Origin: Anaerosoma tenue | GTDB taxonomy: Bacteria; Actinomycetota; Coriobacteriia; Anaerosomatales; Anaerosomataceae | Assembly: GCF_023161965.1 (NCBI RefSeq) | Contig: NZ_JALNTY010000003.1 | Span: forward strand, 291,271-355,270 | DNA: 64,000 bases | Direction: 5' to 3' | Shown: piece by piece, positions 19,107 through 27,205 of the stretch | Layout: every line of letters starts with the position of its first letter | Numbering within the stretch: position 1 is the stretch's first letter | Translations under genes and position numbers: made by a program | The notes under the pieces: model-generated | The model's input: only the letters and a program-made list of their open reading frames with translations | What the model was told of the DNA's origin: nothing | Database searches by the model: none

Positions 19107-21248
19107 CTACAGCCTTACGTGGCAGTACGAGCAGAAGGTGGGCTCGTGGCAGTCGAAGCAAGGCTGCGCACCATCCTTCTTCACGATGTTCGGGTGGTAC
19201 GTCCGCCACGCCTCGTTGGCTACGGCACCGGTATGGTGGCACGAGTCGCAGAAGAACTGGTCGTGGCAGTTGGCGCAGACGTCCCTGGTGTACTTGTCGG
19301 CGTCGAAATCGGCCTTGTGCTGCTCATCGAAGCCGCCCGGGTGGGGCATCTCGAGCTTGTGGCAGCCCTGGCAGAACTTCGCCTCGACGCCACCGTCACC
19401 GTGACAGTAGTCGCACGAATCGGGAGCGTCCTTGTACGCGAGCTGGTGGGCAGCGCCCGTGTCAGCCGATGTACGGCGCGTCCAGTCAGCGACCGTGTGA
19501 GATGACGGCACCGCGTTGAGATCGGTGTGGCAGTCGACACAGAACGCCTTGTCCTCGTGGCACTTCTCGAAGCACGGCTGGGCGCCGTCCTCAGCGACCG
19601 TCACCGGATGCTGCTGCTGCCACGGAGTACCGTTCACGGCACCCTTGTGGTGGCAGTCGGAGCAAAGCTCGACGGCCTGGTGACAGTTGGCGCACATGTC
19701 CTTGGTGTTGCGACCGGACACGTGGTTCGTCTTGAAGGTGTCCGGGTGCGGGATCTCGGCGGTGCCATGGCAGTCGACGCAGAACTGCGCGGACGTGCCT
19801 CCGGCTCCGTGACAGACCTCGCAGCTCTCGATCGACTTCAGCGCCGACACCGCGTGCGAAGCGGTCGCGACCGCAGGCTCATCCGGGTAGTTGGTCACGG
19901 TGAGCTCACCATGCAGCCAATCGTTCGCCGTATGCGACGTGGGGAGCGGCTGCAGCTCGTTGTGACAATCCACGCAGAACTGCTGGTCGTGGCAGGCGCC
20001 GAGGCAGCCGTCCACGCCCTTCTCCACCACGGTCGTCGCATGCTGGGTCTGCCAGGCCACCGCCGTGTCGAACGTCCAGTCGACCTTCGAGCCATGGTGA
20101 CAGCTGTCGCAGAAGTACGTGGTCGACTGCTGGTGGCACATCTCACACTTGTCGATCATCGTCGGCACGAGTTCGGGGTGGGTCTTCGTCTTGAACTCCT
20201 CGGGGTGCGGCATCTCCATGCCATGGCACCCGTCGCAGAACGTCGACTTCACGTGGCAGGTCGCACAGTAGTCGACCTGCTCGACGGGCACGACCGCAAG
20301 CACGTCTTCATCGTGGTGCTCGCCCTCATGCTCGCCGTCGGCCTCATGCTCGCCTTCGGCCTCATGCTCGCCGTCGGCCTCTTCATGCATCAGGTAGTCG
20401 CCGCCGGTCGGGATCGGGCGGATGATGTCCTCCGCCGGACGACCGGTCGCGTGATCGACTTCCATCGCGGCCAGCTCAGCGTGACCGCCAGGATAGAACC
20501 CGGGCTCGTCGTGGTTGGCGGGCTTGAGATCGAAGTCGGCCGGGTGACACGCGGAACACGTGCCGGGAGCCTTGAACTCGGCGCCTGAGGGCGACTCGTC
20601 CGTGAGCGTGTGGCAACGGAAGCACGCCGTCATCGTCATGAAGTCGGCATGCTTCGCGGCCTTCTCGCCGGTATCGGGGTTAACGGTGATGAAGTCGGCG
20701 TACGCCTCGTCCTCGGGATGCGCGACACGGTTGTGGCATCCGGTGCAAAGGATCTCCCGGTCGGTGTGGGCATCGTGGTTGATGATGATGCCCTCGCTCG
20801 GGGTGATCTTGCGGTTGTCGAGGTCGTGACACTGGGTGCACTGCTCGTCGCCCATGTGCACCTTGTGAAGCGCGAGGTGGCTGGTCGCGTTGAGCGGCAC
20901 TGCGTAGGTCTCGGTGACCATCTGGTACATACCGGTGACGACCGCGTCGATCTTATGCAAGGTCAGAGTGACGGGGTCGGCATCAACGGGCATGTGACAG
21001 GATGTGCACGCGACCATGTTGTGGGAGCCGTCGTCATACGCACGGACGGAGTCCAGCTGGATGTAGTGACAGAAGGTCTCACAGAACCAGTAACCGGATG
21101 TCACCACGAACGCAGCGTTGATCACCGCCACGAGCGCGAGAACGACGACACCGGTCCAGATGTAGTACCGGGGACGCTTCACCGGGTCCTTCCAGCCGGC
21201 TACCCACCTCCCCCACTTGCCCTTCTTCTCTTTCGGCTCCTTGGCCAT
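19107..21248 (-). CDS. 24-haem c-type cytochrome with one N-terminal membrane anchor
   Basis: A 713-residue protein with one transmembrane helix (about residues 28-50, IWTGVVVLALVAVINAAFVV), so it is probably anchored outside the membrane. I count 24 haem-binding motifs: 21 CXXCH and three CXXXCH (CETFCH, CLGACH, CFEKCH). The first haem region resembles the NapC/NrfH entry haem. From about residue 390 on, a module of paired haem motifs repeats three times. A His/Glu-rich stretch with GEHEADGEHE repeats separates the N-terminal haems from the repeats. ATG 21248 follows GAGGAGAGGG. It likely moves electrons from the quinone pool to an extracytoplasmic acceptor. Confidence 0.93.
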   Translation of the reverse strand: MAKEPKEKKGKWGRWVAGWKDPVKRPRYYIWTGVVVLALVAVINAAFVVTSGYWFCETFCHYIQLDSVRAYDDGSHNMVACTSCHMPVDADPVTLTLHKIDAVVTGMYQMVTETYAVPLNATSHLALHKVHMGDEQCTQCHDLDNRKITPSEGIIINHDAHTDREILCTGCHNRVAHPEDEAYADFITVNPDTGEKAAKHADFMTMTACFRCHTLTDESPSGAEFKAPGTCSACHPADFDLKPANHDEPGFYPGGHAELAAMEVDHATGRPAEDIIRPIPTGGDYLMHEEADGEHEAEGEHEADGEHEGEHHDEDVLAVVPVEQVDYCATCHVKSTFCDGCHGMEMPHPEEFKTKTHPELVPTMIDKCEMCHQQSTTYFCDSCHHGSKVDWTFDTAVAWQTQHATTVVEKGVDGCLGACHDQQFCVDCHNELQPLPTSHTANDWLHGELTVTNYPDEPAVATASHAVSALKSIESCEVCHGAGGTSAQFCVDCHGTAEIPHPDTFKTNHVSGRNTKDMCANCHQAVELCSDCHHKGAVNGTPWQQQHPVTVAEDGAQPCFEKCHEDKAFCVDCHTDLNAVPSSHTVADWTRRTSADTGAAHQLAYKDAPDSCDYCHGDGGVEAKFCQGCHKLEMPHPGGFDEQHKADFDADKYTRDVCANCHDQFFCDSCHHTGAVANEAWRTYHPNIVKKDGAQPCFDCHEPTFCSYCHVRL

Positions 21249-21323
21249 ACGCACCCTCTCCTCGCACACGTACCTGGTATGTCGCAGCACCACGGAGACA
21301 GCCCCCTCGGCCGCCTCCGATAA

Positions 21324-21352
21324 ACGATAGCCGAACCCCACCGACCCGACAA
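21324..21352 (-). promoter_or_regulatory. Candidate promoter of the multihaem cytochrome
   Basis: Minus strand TTGTCG (21347-21352), exact 17-base spacer, TATCGT (21324-21329), each 4 of 6 to consensus, about 75 bases before the ATG. Confidence 0.45.
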
Positions 21353-21427
21353 TACGGATATGCCGCCTCGGGCGGGTCTTCCACCCGTGTTATTCGGCGG
21401 CTGGGAGCGCGTTCCTGCTCACGGCGA

Positions 21428-21886
21428 CTACCGCCGCATCTCAAGCACGAGCGAGATCTCCACCGGCGCCCCGAGAGGCAACGCAGCCACACCCACCGCC
21501 TCGCGCGCGTGCCGCCCCGCATCGGAGTACGCGGCGATAAGCGTGTCACTGGCGGCATCGATGACGCCTGGCTGCCCGGTGAAGGCGGGATCGGACGCAA
21601 CGTATCCGACGACCTTGACCACCCGCTCGACCTCATCGAGGTCGCACACGGTCGAGGCGGCCGCGAGCGCGTTCAGGATGCACTGCACCGCACACTCCCG
21701 GGCTTCGTCCACGCTGACGTCACCACCCACGCGTCCCGTTGCGATCGGGGAACCGTTGCGCATCGGGATCTGCCCCGACGTGAAGACGAGCGCTCCTGAT
21801 CGCACCGCCGGCACATACGCGCCCACGGGTGCGACCGGCGCCGGAAGTTCGAGGCCGGCTTTCTTGAGACGATCGCGGACGCCCAT
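21428..21886 (-). CDS. RidA/YjgF family protein
   Basis: A 152-residue member of the longer RidA subgroup. RidA proteins hydrolyse reactive enamine/imine intermediates released by PLP enzymes. SGQIPMRNGSPIATGRVGGDVS and AVQCILNALAAASTVCDLDEVERVVKVVGYV follow the fold, but the archetypal catalytic Arg-containing C-terminal motif is not obvious (VGVAALPLGAPVEISLVLEM), so a non-deaminase subgroup is likely. Its ATG overlaps the stop of the upstream chemoreceptor by one base (TGATG), so translation is coupled. Confidence 0.88.
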   Translation of the reverse strand: MGVRDRLKKAGLELPAPVAPVGAYVPAVRSGALVFTSGQIPMRNGSPIATGRVGGDVSVDEARECAVQCILNALAAASTVCDLDEVERVVKVVGYVASDPAFTGQPGVIDAASDTLIAAYSDAGRHAREAVGVAALPLGAPVEISLVLEMRR

Positions 21887-23043
21887 CAGCGCACCGCGAT
21901 GTCGTCGGAGAGACGGCCGAGTTCGGTGATCGCCGCATTGATGCGCCGCGACGCCTCGGCAGCCTGCTGCGAGACCTGTGCGACCTCGCGCATCGACACG
22001 ACCACCTGGTCTGAGGCCGTCCGCTGTTGCTGAGTCGCAACGGAGATCTGCTTGGCCGAATCGGTGGTCTCCTCCACCTGCTCCACGATGCGCTCAAGGG
22101 CAGTGGCGGTGTTCGCGGCGAGATCCTGGCCCTCGACGACCTTCTTGGCCGCCTTCTCGGTCTGCATGATGAGCGATGAGGTGGATGCCTGGATCTCGCG
22201 CACCACGCGACCTATCTCCTGCGTGGACTCGGTGACCGAGTCGGCGAGCTTGCGGATCTCCTCGGCGACGACCGAGAAACCCTTGCCGGCCTCACCGGCG
22301 CGCGCGGCCTCGATAGCGGCGTTCAGCGCGAGGATCTTCGTCTGTTCGGCGATCTCGTCGATGATCGAGAGGACCCGCCCGATCTCCTGGCTGCGCTCGC
22401 CGAGTGCGAGGATCCTGTCGGACGACTGCGTGGTGGTCTCACGGATCTCCTCGATGCCCATGGCGGTGTCGGCGACGGCGCTCATGCCTTCTTCGGCGCT
22501 GGCGAGCGTCTTCTCCGCGATCCGGACCACCGCGGCCGCATTATCCGCGATCTGGCTCGATGTCTGCGCCAGCTCCTCGACGGTCGCCGAGGTCTCAGTG
22601 ACGGCGGCCGCCTGCTGGGCCGCACCCGATGCCTGCTCCTCGGTGGCGGCCATGATCTCGGCGTTGACGGCCTTGATGTTGGCCCCCACCGACCTCACAT
22701 GGCCGAGCAGGGACGACAGGTGGTCGAGGATGCGGGCGATCTCGCGGTTCACATCGTCGACACCATCGGTCTCGCGCACCGAGACGCCGAGCGTCTTACC
22801 CGTCTGCTCCAACACGCCACGAAGAGCGCGTTCAGTGACCCGCCCGAGCATGACGTGGCAGGCGGCCCCCACCCCCACGCCCGCCGCGATACACAACACC
22901 CAGAAGATGACCCCGGCACCGGCGCTCTTGGGCTCGACCAGGAGAGCGGCAAGGAACGGGAACACGGCGCCGACGATCGCCCCGGCCCCCACGAACGACC
23001 ACAACGAGCGCGTCTGCGCTGCAGCGCCAGTCTCTGGATCCAT
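21886..23043 (-). CDS. Methyl-accepting chemotaxis protein without a periplasmic sensor
   Basis: A 385-residue chemoreceptor. Two hydrophobic helices near the N terminus (about residues 15-37 and 43-66) are joined by a very short loop, so there is no extracytoplasmic ligand domain. The rest is a HAMP-less signalling coiled coil with the invariant tip [36 protein letters not shown] that binds CheA and CheW. The start is uncertain: ATG 23043 (MDPETG, after GGCGGGGAG) or 23079. It may sense membrane or cytoplasmic state, or act with a partner. Confidence 0.9.
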   Translation of the reverse strand: MDPETGAAAQTRSLWSFVGAGAIVGAVFPFLAALLVEPKSAGAGVIFWVLCIAAGVGVGAACHVMLGRVTERALRGVLEQTGKTLGVSVRETDGVDDVNREIARILDHLSSLLGHVRSVGANIKAVNAEIMAATEEQASGAAQQAAAVTETSATVEELAQTSSQIADNAAAVVRIAEKTLASAEEGMSAVADTAMGIEEIRETTTQSSDRILALGERSQEIGRVLSIIDEIAEQTKILALNAAIEAARAGEAGKGFSVVAEEIRKLADSVTESTQEIGRVVREIQASTSSLIMQTEKAAKKVVEGQDLAANTATALERIVEQVEETTDSAKQISVATQQQRTASDQVVVSMREVAQVSQQAAEASRRINAAITELGRLSDDIAVR

Positions 23044-23172
23044 GCTCCCCGCCTTCGCATCTCGATGCCCGGACACCATCGCCCCTGGGCATATCCTACC
23101 AGCACGGCGGCGTTTGCGAGCGGACATGGCCGACATGGCCTCGAATGCGGTACGCGCATGAGCGCGCCGTAC

Positions 23173-23201
23173 TTGCACGAATACCCAGCGGGGTATACCA
23201 T
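23173..23201 (+). promoter_or_regulatory. Promoter with CsoR/CstR-like operator in its spacer
   Basis: TTGCAC (23173-23178), 17-base spacer, TACCAT (23196-23201). Within the spacer, 23181-23196 reads ATACCC-AGCG-GGGTAT, a perfect 6-4-6 palindrome. The TACCC-N4-GGGTA form resembles operators of the CsoR/CstR family, which sense copper or persulfides. No csoR-type gene is in the window. Confidence 0.5.
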
Positions 23202-23240
23202 GCGTCGTGACCATGTCTTGACGGAACGAGAGGAGCCGCT

Positions 23241-23444
23241 GTGCGCCACGTGAGCATAGACGCGGCAAGCTGCGACAGGTCACCCGGATGTCCGGCACGA
23301 AGGGCCTGCCCGCGAGGGGCGATCATCCCGGTAGCGGGTGGCCCGTACCCCGGAGCACTCGGCTACACGGTCGATGAAGAACGCTGCACCGGCTGCGCCA
23401 TCTGTGCGCGCTACTGCCCCGGTGGAGCCGTCCGCACTGCATAG
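23241..23444 (+). CDS. Small ferredoxin-like [4Fe-4S] protein with one atypical site
   Basis: A 67-residue iron-sulfur protein starting at GTG after GAGAGGAGCC. The C-terminal motif C49-T-G-C52-A-I-C55-A-R-Y-C59-P is a complete [4Fe-4S] site. The N-terminal half has Cys 11, 17 and 23 with spacing C-x5-C-x5-CP in place of CxxCxxCxxxCP, so the second cluster is either altered (for example three-Cys ligation) or lost. The downstream selenoprotein-like gene begins 11 bases later with its own AGGAGG, so the two are almost certainly one operon; this ferredoxin may be its electron donor. Confidence 0.8.
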   Translation: MRHVSIDAASCDRSPGCPARRACPRGAIIPVAGGPYPGALGYTVDEERCTGCAICARYCPGGAVRTA

Positions 23445-23455
23445 GAGGATGCTCG

Positions 23456-23791
23456 ATGCCCGAGACGACAGTCAGCGTGGAAGTGTACGACTTCCCTGTA
23501 GAGACCACCTGCTGGAGCGGTGGTTGAGGTCCATCATGGTCTCCGGAGGAGATCACCGCGATCGTCCGCGCCGAGATCGAGCACCGGTTCGGTGACAAGG
23601 CTCGTGTGCTGTACTACGACACCAGCCGCCCTGAGATAGCAGCCGCGCACCAGACCATGGTCTCGTTGATACAGGACCAGGGTCTCGTGTATCCCGTCAC
23701 GGTGGTCGACGGTACGCCGATGTACGACGGTGCCGTCTCGTATCCCGCCATCCTTCGTGCGGTGCAGACCAGGCTCGACACGAGCAACTGA
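23456..23791 (+). CDS. Candidate selenoprotein: YuzD-like thioredoxin-fold protein with in-frame TGA
   Basis: The frame ATG 23456 to TGA 23791 is interrupted only by a TGA at 23525-23527. Read as selenocysteine (U24) it gives 111 residues beginning MPETTVSVEVYDFPVETT followed by C19-W-S-G-G-U24-G-P, a redox-type C-x4-U site after the first strand. Downstream are the helix, strand (ARVLYYDT) and VYPVTVVDG strand with cis-Pro expected for a YuzD/DUF1462-like thioredoxin fold. A strong AGGAGG precedes the ATG. A hairpin begins 10 bases after the TGA, where bacterial SECIS elements sit. The alternatives are a nonsense mutation or a sequencing error; conservation of sense on both sides argues for recoding. 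Confidence 0.72.
23528..23555 (+). promoter_or_regulatory. Candidate bacterial SECIS hairpin
   Basis: Immediately 3' of the in-frame TGA: TGGTCTCC (23537-23544), loop GGA, GGAGATCA (23548-23555). It forms an 8-bp stem with one G-U pair; the apical loop lies 18-20 bases after the TGA, within the distance used by known bSECIS elements. Loop sequence differs from the E. coli GGU loop. Confidence 0.5.
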
Positions 23792-23811
23792 CCGCAGCCG
23801 CGCGGAACCAC

Positions 23812-23839
23812 CGAAGGGCCGGGATCTCCCGGCCCTTCG
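23812..23839 (+). terminator. Intrinsic terminator of the ferredoxin-selenoprotein operon
   Basis: Stem CGAAGGGCCGGGA / TCCCGGCCCTTCG (13 paired bases drawn to a minimal loop; effectively 12 bp with ATCT loop), followed by CCTTTCC, 20 bases after the stop. It closes the two-gene unit. Confidence 0.75.
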
Positions 23840-23948
23840 CCTTTCCACCCACCATCACACCTGGCGTGGATCGCTCTCGGGCACGGCCGGCGGGGCCCGT
23901 CGGGTAGACTGTACCGGCAGACGCAGCGCATCGATCGGACACGCCCTC

Positions 23949-24611
23949 ATGCAAGCCGACAGCACCCAGGCGACCACCCGGACGCGACATCACGGCCCTC
24001 TCGGCGCCGCGGCGCTCGCTCTCTTTCTCACGTGGCGGCTGCTCCTCACCCGGTTGTGGCGCCGGTGCGTGCACGGTGCGCGTGCCGTCCTGAGGGGCGT
24101 TTCCGGATGGTCGGCGCAGTGGCGGCACATCCGTGCCTATCACTTCGACACCGTACACGCCTGGGATGCTGGTCCTGCTGAAGCGCGATCGACGGCCGCC
24201 GCGTTCGGCCTCCGGGCCTTCGTAGGAGGACTTGCCATCGCTTCAGGCCTCGCCTCCGCCGGGGGCGACCCGCTCGCCGGAGTGCTCCTCGCCGTTGCGG
24301 TGGAATCGTTGTGGGCGGCGGCGCGCCTCACCATCCTCGCGCTCCTCGTGCCGCACGCGGAACTGGAGCGCGGGCGTCTCCTCATCGTATATACGGCAGC
24401 GCTGATCCCTTACGCGCTCGCCCTGGGCCCTGTCTTCCAGCTCGGAGCCCTGGCGGCTTCAGGGATCCTCACCGCGCGGGGTCTTGTAGCCGCAGGGGCA
24501 TCGAAAGCGACGACGCGGCGGGCCGCAGGGTGGGCGTTCGGCGGTCAGGCGGCGATCCTCATGCTCGGCGTCGCGGGGCGGGCGGCACTCGCCCTCGTCG
24601 CCTCCGCCTGA
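23949..24611 (+). CDS. Membrane protein, possibly Yip1-like
   Basis: A 220-residue protein with an Arg-rich cytoplasmic N-terminal third (TRLWRRCVHGARAVLRGV) and about four to five hydrophobic segments after residue 75. The layout loosely resembles Yip1-domain proteins of bacteria, but I cannot confirm a family. The start is uncertain: the frame is open to 23730, which overlaps the previous gene, and ATG 23949 has no clear ribosome-binding site. It converges with the DMT transporter gene, one base apart. Confidence 0.6.
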   Translation: MQADSTQATTRTRHHGPLGAAALALFLTWRLLLTRLWRRCVHGARAVLRGVSGWSAQWRHIRAYHFDTVHAWDAGPAEARSTAAAFGLRAFVGGLAIASGLASAGGDPLAGVLLAVAVESLWAAARLTILALLVPHAELERGRLLIVYTAALIPYALALGPVFQLGALAASGILTARGLVAAGASKATTRRAAGWAFGGQAAILMLGVAGRAALALVASA

Positions 24612-24612
24612 A

Positions 24613-25518
24613 CTAGGCCGGCAGCACCGTCTCGGAAGCACCGGTGCCGAACCTCTCGGCTAGCATCACGCCCGCGACCACCAGCAGCGCCCCGATGGCC
24701 TGCACGAACGTCAACCTGTCACCGAGGAGCATCCACGCGAGCGCGATCGTGAAGAGCGGCTCCGTGGTGGACGCGATAGCGGCTCGCGACGCACCGAGGC
24801 GCCTGATACCTCCCATGTAAAGAGCGACTGCGACGATGGTGGGGATCACGACCAACAAGGCCAGCACTGCCCAGAGGGCTGGCGTCCACGCGGCCGGGGA
24901 CAGGCTCTCGCCTGCCAGGAGCGACACGCAGCCGATCACCACCGCAGAGACTCCGAACAGGAACGTCATCACCACCAGGCGCGAGTGGCCGCCGACGAGT
25001 CGACCCGACATCACGGTGAACGACGCGTATCCCACGCCGGCTCCAAGGCCAAGGATCGTCCCGACCGCATCGACGTGGATCTCAGCGTCGAGAAGTCCCA
25101 CGACCAGAGCGCAGCCGGCGAACGTCATGATCACCCCCGCCACCGTCGTCCACGACAGCTTGCTCCTACCCGCCAACGTCTCGTAGAGCGCGACCAGGGC
25201 GGGGTACGTGTAGAGCAGCACCGTGACGACCGCCGCAGAAGCATGACCCAACGCGAAGAAGAAGCACATCGAGGCCGCGCCGTACCCTGCGACCGAGAGC
25301 AGGACGAACCGGCCGAGGTCGGCACGGGCCGCCACCAGGGCGCCGGGTCGTCTGATCGCGACGTAGCCGCCCATCACCACGGTCGCGATGGCGAAGCGCC
25401 ATGCGAGGAGCGGAAGCGGTCGTGCGCCGTAGCGGTAGGCGAGCGCGCCGAGCACCGCCAGCGTGCCAAAGCACGCTGCGGATGCGACGACCAGCGCAAG
25501 GGCCGTTCCACGACGCAT
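24613..25518 (-). CDS. DMT-superfamily (EamA) transporter
   Basis: A 301-residue membrane protein with ten hydrophobic helices made of two EamA repeats (about residues 7-140 and 155-290), the standard drug/metabolite transporter design. Typical features include PLPLLAWRFAIATVVMGGYV in helix 2 and TTEPLFTIALAWMLLGDRLTFVQAIGALLVVAGV in repeat 2. Probably exports an amino acid or metabolite; the substrate cannot be read. It is a single gene, divergent from vanZ-like 25604. Confidence 0.88.
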   Translation of the reverse strand: MRRGTALALVVASAACFGTLAVLGALAYRYGARPLPLLAWRFAIATVVMGGYVAIRRPGALVAARADLGRFVLLSVAGYGAASMCFFFALGHASAAVVTVLLYTYPALVALYETLAGRSKLSWTTVAGVIMTFAGCALVVGLLDAEIHVDAVGTILGLGAGVGYASFTVMSGRLVGGHSRLVVMTFLFGVSAVVIGCVSLLAGESLSPAAWTPALWAVLALLVVIPTIVAVALYMGGIRRLGASRAAIASTTEPLFTIALAWMLLGDRLTFVQAIGALLVVAGVMLAERFGTGASETVLPA

Positions 25519-25603
25519 GGGGCGCCTTCCGTTAGGCTGACTGACGGTAGGATGTCTTACGCTGGCAGAACCCCATGAGGCCCGTCAATGGAGAGGAACC
25601 GCC

Positions 25604-25978
25604 GTGACCACCCCGGACACGATGGAACGTTACGCACGATATGCGGCGATCGCCTGGATGGCGGTGATCTTCGCGCTGTCATCGATGCCCGGAGACGCGG
25701 TCCCGGCCGGTGACTATGGTTCGTACGGACACTTCTTCCTCTATGCCGTGCTTGGCGCCCTCTATACCCTGGCCCTCCCGGACGGTATGCCCACAGCACG
25801 GGTCGTGCTGCTCGCGGTCGTGCTCGCCTCCGCGTATGGCGTGACCGACGAGCTCCATCAGGCGCTCGTGCCAGGCAGGGTCCCGGACCCGGCCGACTGG
25901 CTCGTGGACACGGCGGGCGCCTGTGCCGGGGCCGCAATGGGACTGCTACTGGCACGACGTGCGCGCCGCGACCGCTGA
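25604..25978 (+). CDS. VanZ-family membrane protein
   Basis: A 124-residue protein with four hydrophobic segments and the VanZ motif GVTDELHQALVPGRVPDPADWLVDTAGACAG. It begins with GTG after GGAGAGGAACC. VanZ proteins can raise teicoplanin resistance, but most chromosomal homologues, like this one without van neighbours, have unknown cell-envelope roles. It converges with pilT. Confidence 0.85.
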   Translation: MTTPDTMERYARYAAIAWMAVIFALSSMPGDAVPAGDYGSYGHFFLYAVLGALYTLALPDGMPTARVVLLAVVLASAYGVTDELHQALVPGRVPDPADWLVDTAGACAGAAMGLLLARRARRDR

Positions 25979-26005
25979 CCGCGCGCGCGAGCGCCCGCGG
26001 CCCCC

Positions 26006-27109
26006 TCAGTACACGCCGGTCTGCGCCGCCTGCTCGGCAGTGACACCCAGCTGCCGGACCTTGATCCGGAAATCGTGCGCGTTCTGCGCCATGGCGACGG
26101 CGTCCTCCAGGGTGATGCGGCCTTGCGAGTACAGCCGCAACAGGCTCTGGTCGAACGTCTGCATGCCGTAGTACTCGCCCTCTTCCATCGCATCCCGGAT
26201 CATGTAGGTCTTCTCGGAGTCCATGACGTACTCGCGGATCGTGCCGGTCATGACCATGACCTCGACCGCCGGCACCAGCCCGCCGTTGATGGCGGGGATC
26301 AACCGCATGGAGATGATGCCCTTGAGCGTGGACGCCAGCATGAGACGGATCTGTTTCTGCTGGTACGGAGGGAAGAAGTCGATGATGCGGTTGATCGTCT
26401 CGGTCGCGTCGATGGTGTGCAGCGTCGAGAGGACGAGGTTGCCGATCTCGGCCGCAGTGAGCGCGGCGGACACGGTCTCGTGGTCACGCATCTCGCCGAT
26501 GAGCACGACGTCGGGATCCTGACGGACGACATGCCGCAACGCGTCGGCGTAGCTCTCCGTGTCGATGCCGACCTCGCGCTGGTTGATGATGCACTTCACA
26601 TCCTGGTGGAGCACCTCGATCGGATCCTCGATCGTGACGATATGCCCTTCCCGGGTGTGATTGATGTGATCGATCATCGCGGCGAGCGTGGTGGTCTTGC
26701 CAGAGCCTGCCGTACCGGTGACGAGGACCAGGCCACGCGGCTCCTCGGCCAATCGTCGAACGACCGGCGGGAGTCCGAGCTGCTCGATACCCGTGCGCTC
26801 GGTGGTGACCCGTCGCAGCGTCATGCCGACGCTGCCCCGCTGATGGAAGACGTTGACCCTGAAGCGCCCGACACCGGGCACGGAGTACGCGAAGTCGAGC
26901 TCGCGGTGGTTCTCGAACGACTGCTCCTGCCGGTCGTCCATCATGCCGACAGCGAGTTGGCGGGTGGCGTCAGGCGACAGCGAGGGATACTCGGTCATCA
27001 CTACCAGCTTGCCGTTCAATCTCACAGCAGGCGGCGAACCGACCTTGATGTGCAGGTCGGAACTGCCCCGCTCCGCCATGATCTTCAGCAGGCCGTCGAT
27101 CTCCGCCAT
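26006..27109 (-). CDS. pilT: Type IV pilus retraction ATPase PilT
   Basis: A 367-residue hexameric secretion ATPase that depolymerises pili. It has the N-terminal PAS-like domain (GSSDLHIKVGSPPAVRLNG), Walker A GTAGSGKTTTLAAMIDHI, Asp box and Walker B (VLIGEMRDHETVSAALTAAE), His box (VLSTLHTIDATETI) and AIRNLIRE-like region (TYMIRDAMEEGEYYGMQTFDQSL). No other pilus genes are in the window; adjacency to the chemotaxis-cyclic-di-GMP cluster suggests that cluster may steer twitching. Confidence 0.95.
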   Translation of the reverse strand: MAEIDGLLKIMAERGSSDLHIKVGSPPAVRLNGKLVVMTEYPSLSPDATRQLAVGMMDDRQEQSFENHRELDFAYSVPGVGRFRVNVFHQRGSVGMTLRRVTTERTGIEQLGLPPVVRRLAEEPRGLVLVTGTAGSGKTTTLAAMIDHINHTREGHIVTIEDPIEVLHQDVKCIINQREVGIDTESYADALRHVVRQDPDVVLIGEMRDHETVSAALTAAEIGNLVLSTLHTIDATETINRIIDFFPPYQQKQIRLMLASTLKGIISMRLIPAINGGLVPAVEVMVMTGTIREYVMDSEKTYMIRDAMEEGEYYGMQTFDQSLLRLYSQGRITLEDAVAMAQNAHDFRIKVRQLGVTAEQAAQTGVY

Positions 27110-27205
27110 GTGCGCCCGCTTTCACTCGACGACGATTCGGCCGTCCGGCGCGCACCGGGCGGCTACTGCTGCAGTCTACTCCTCTCGGCCACGCACGTCA
27201 GTGAC

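Noticed and set aside
18870-19505. Plus-strand 211-codon frame across tRNA-Pro and the cytochrome end
   Set aside because: It runs through the tRNA and antisense to haem motifs; not a gene.
20320-20390. Short tandem repeats in the cytochrome (CTCATGCTCGCC-like units)
   Set aside because: They encode the GEHEADGEHE stretch in frame and look like normal low-complexity coding sequence, not a CRISPR or DNA repeat element.
23456-23791. Simple pseudogene explanation for the in-frame TGA
   Set aside because: Not dismissed, but less likely: ribosome site, downstream frame, fold, terminator and operon are all intact and the only break is TGA at a redox position.
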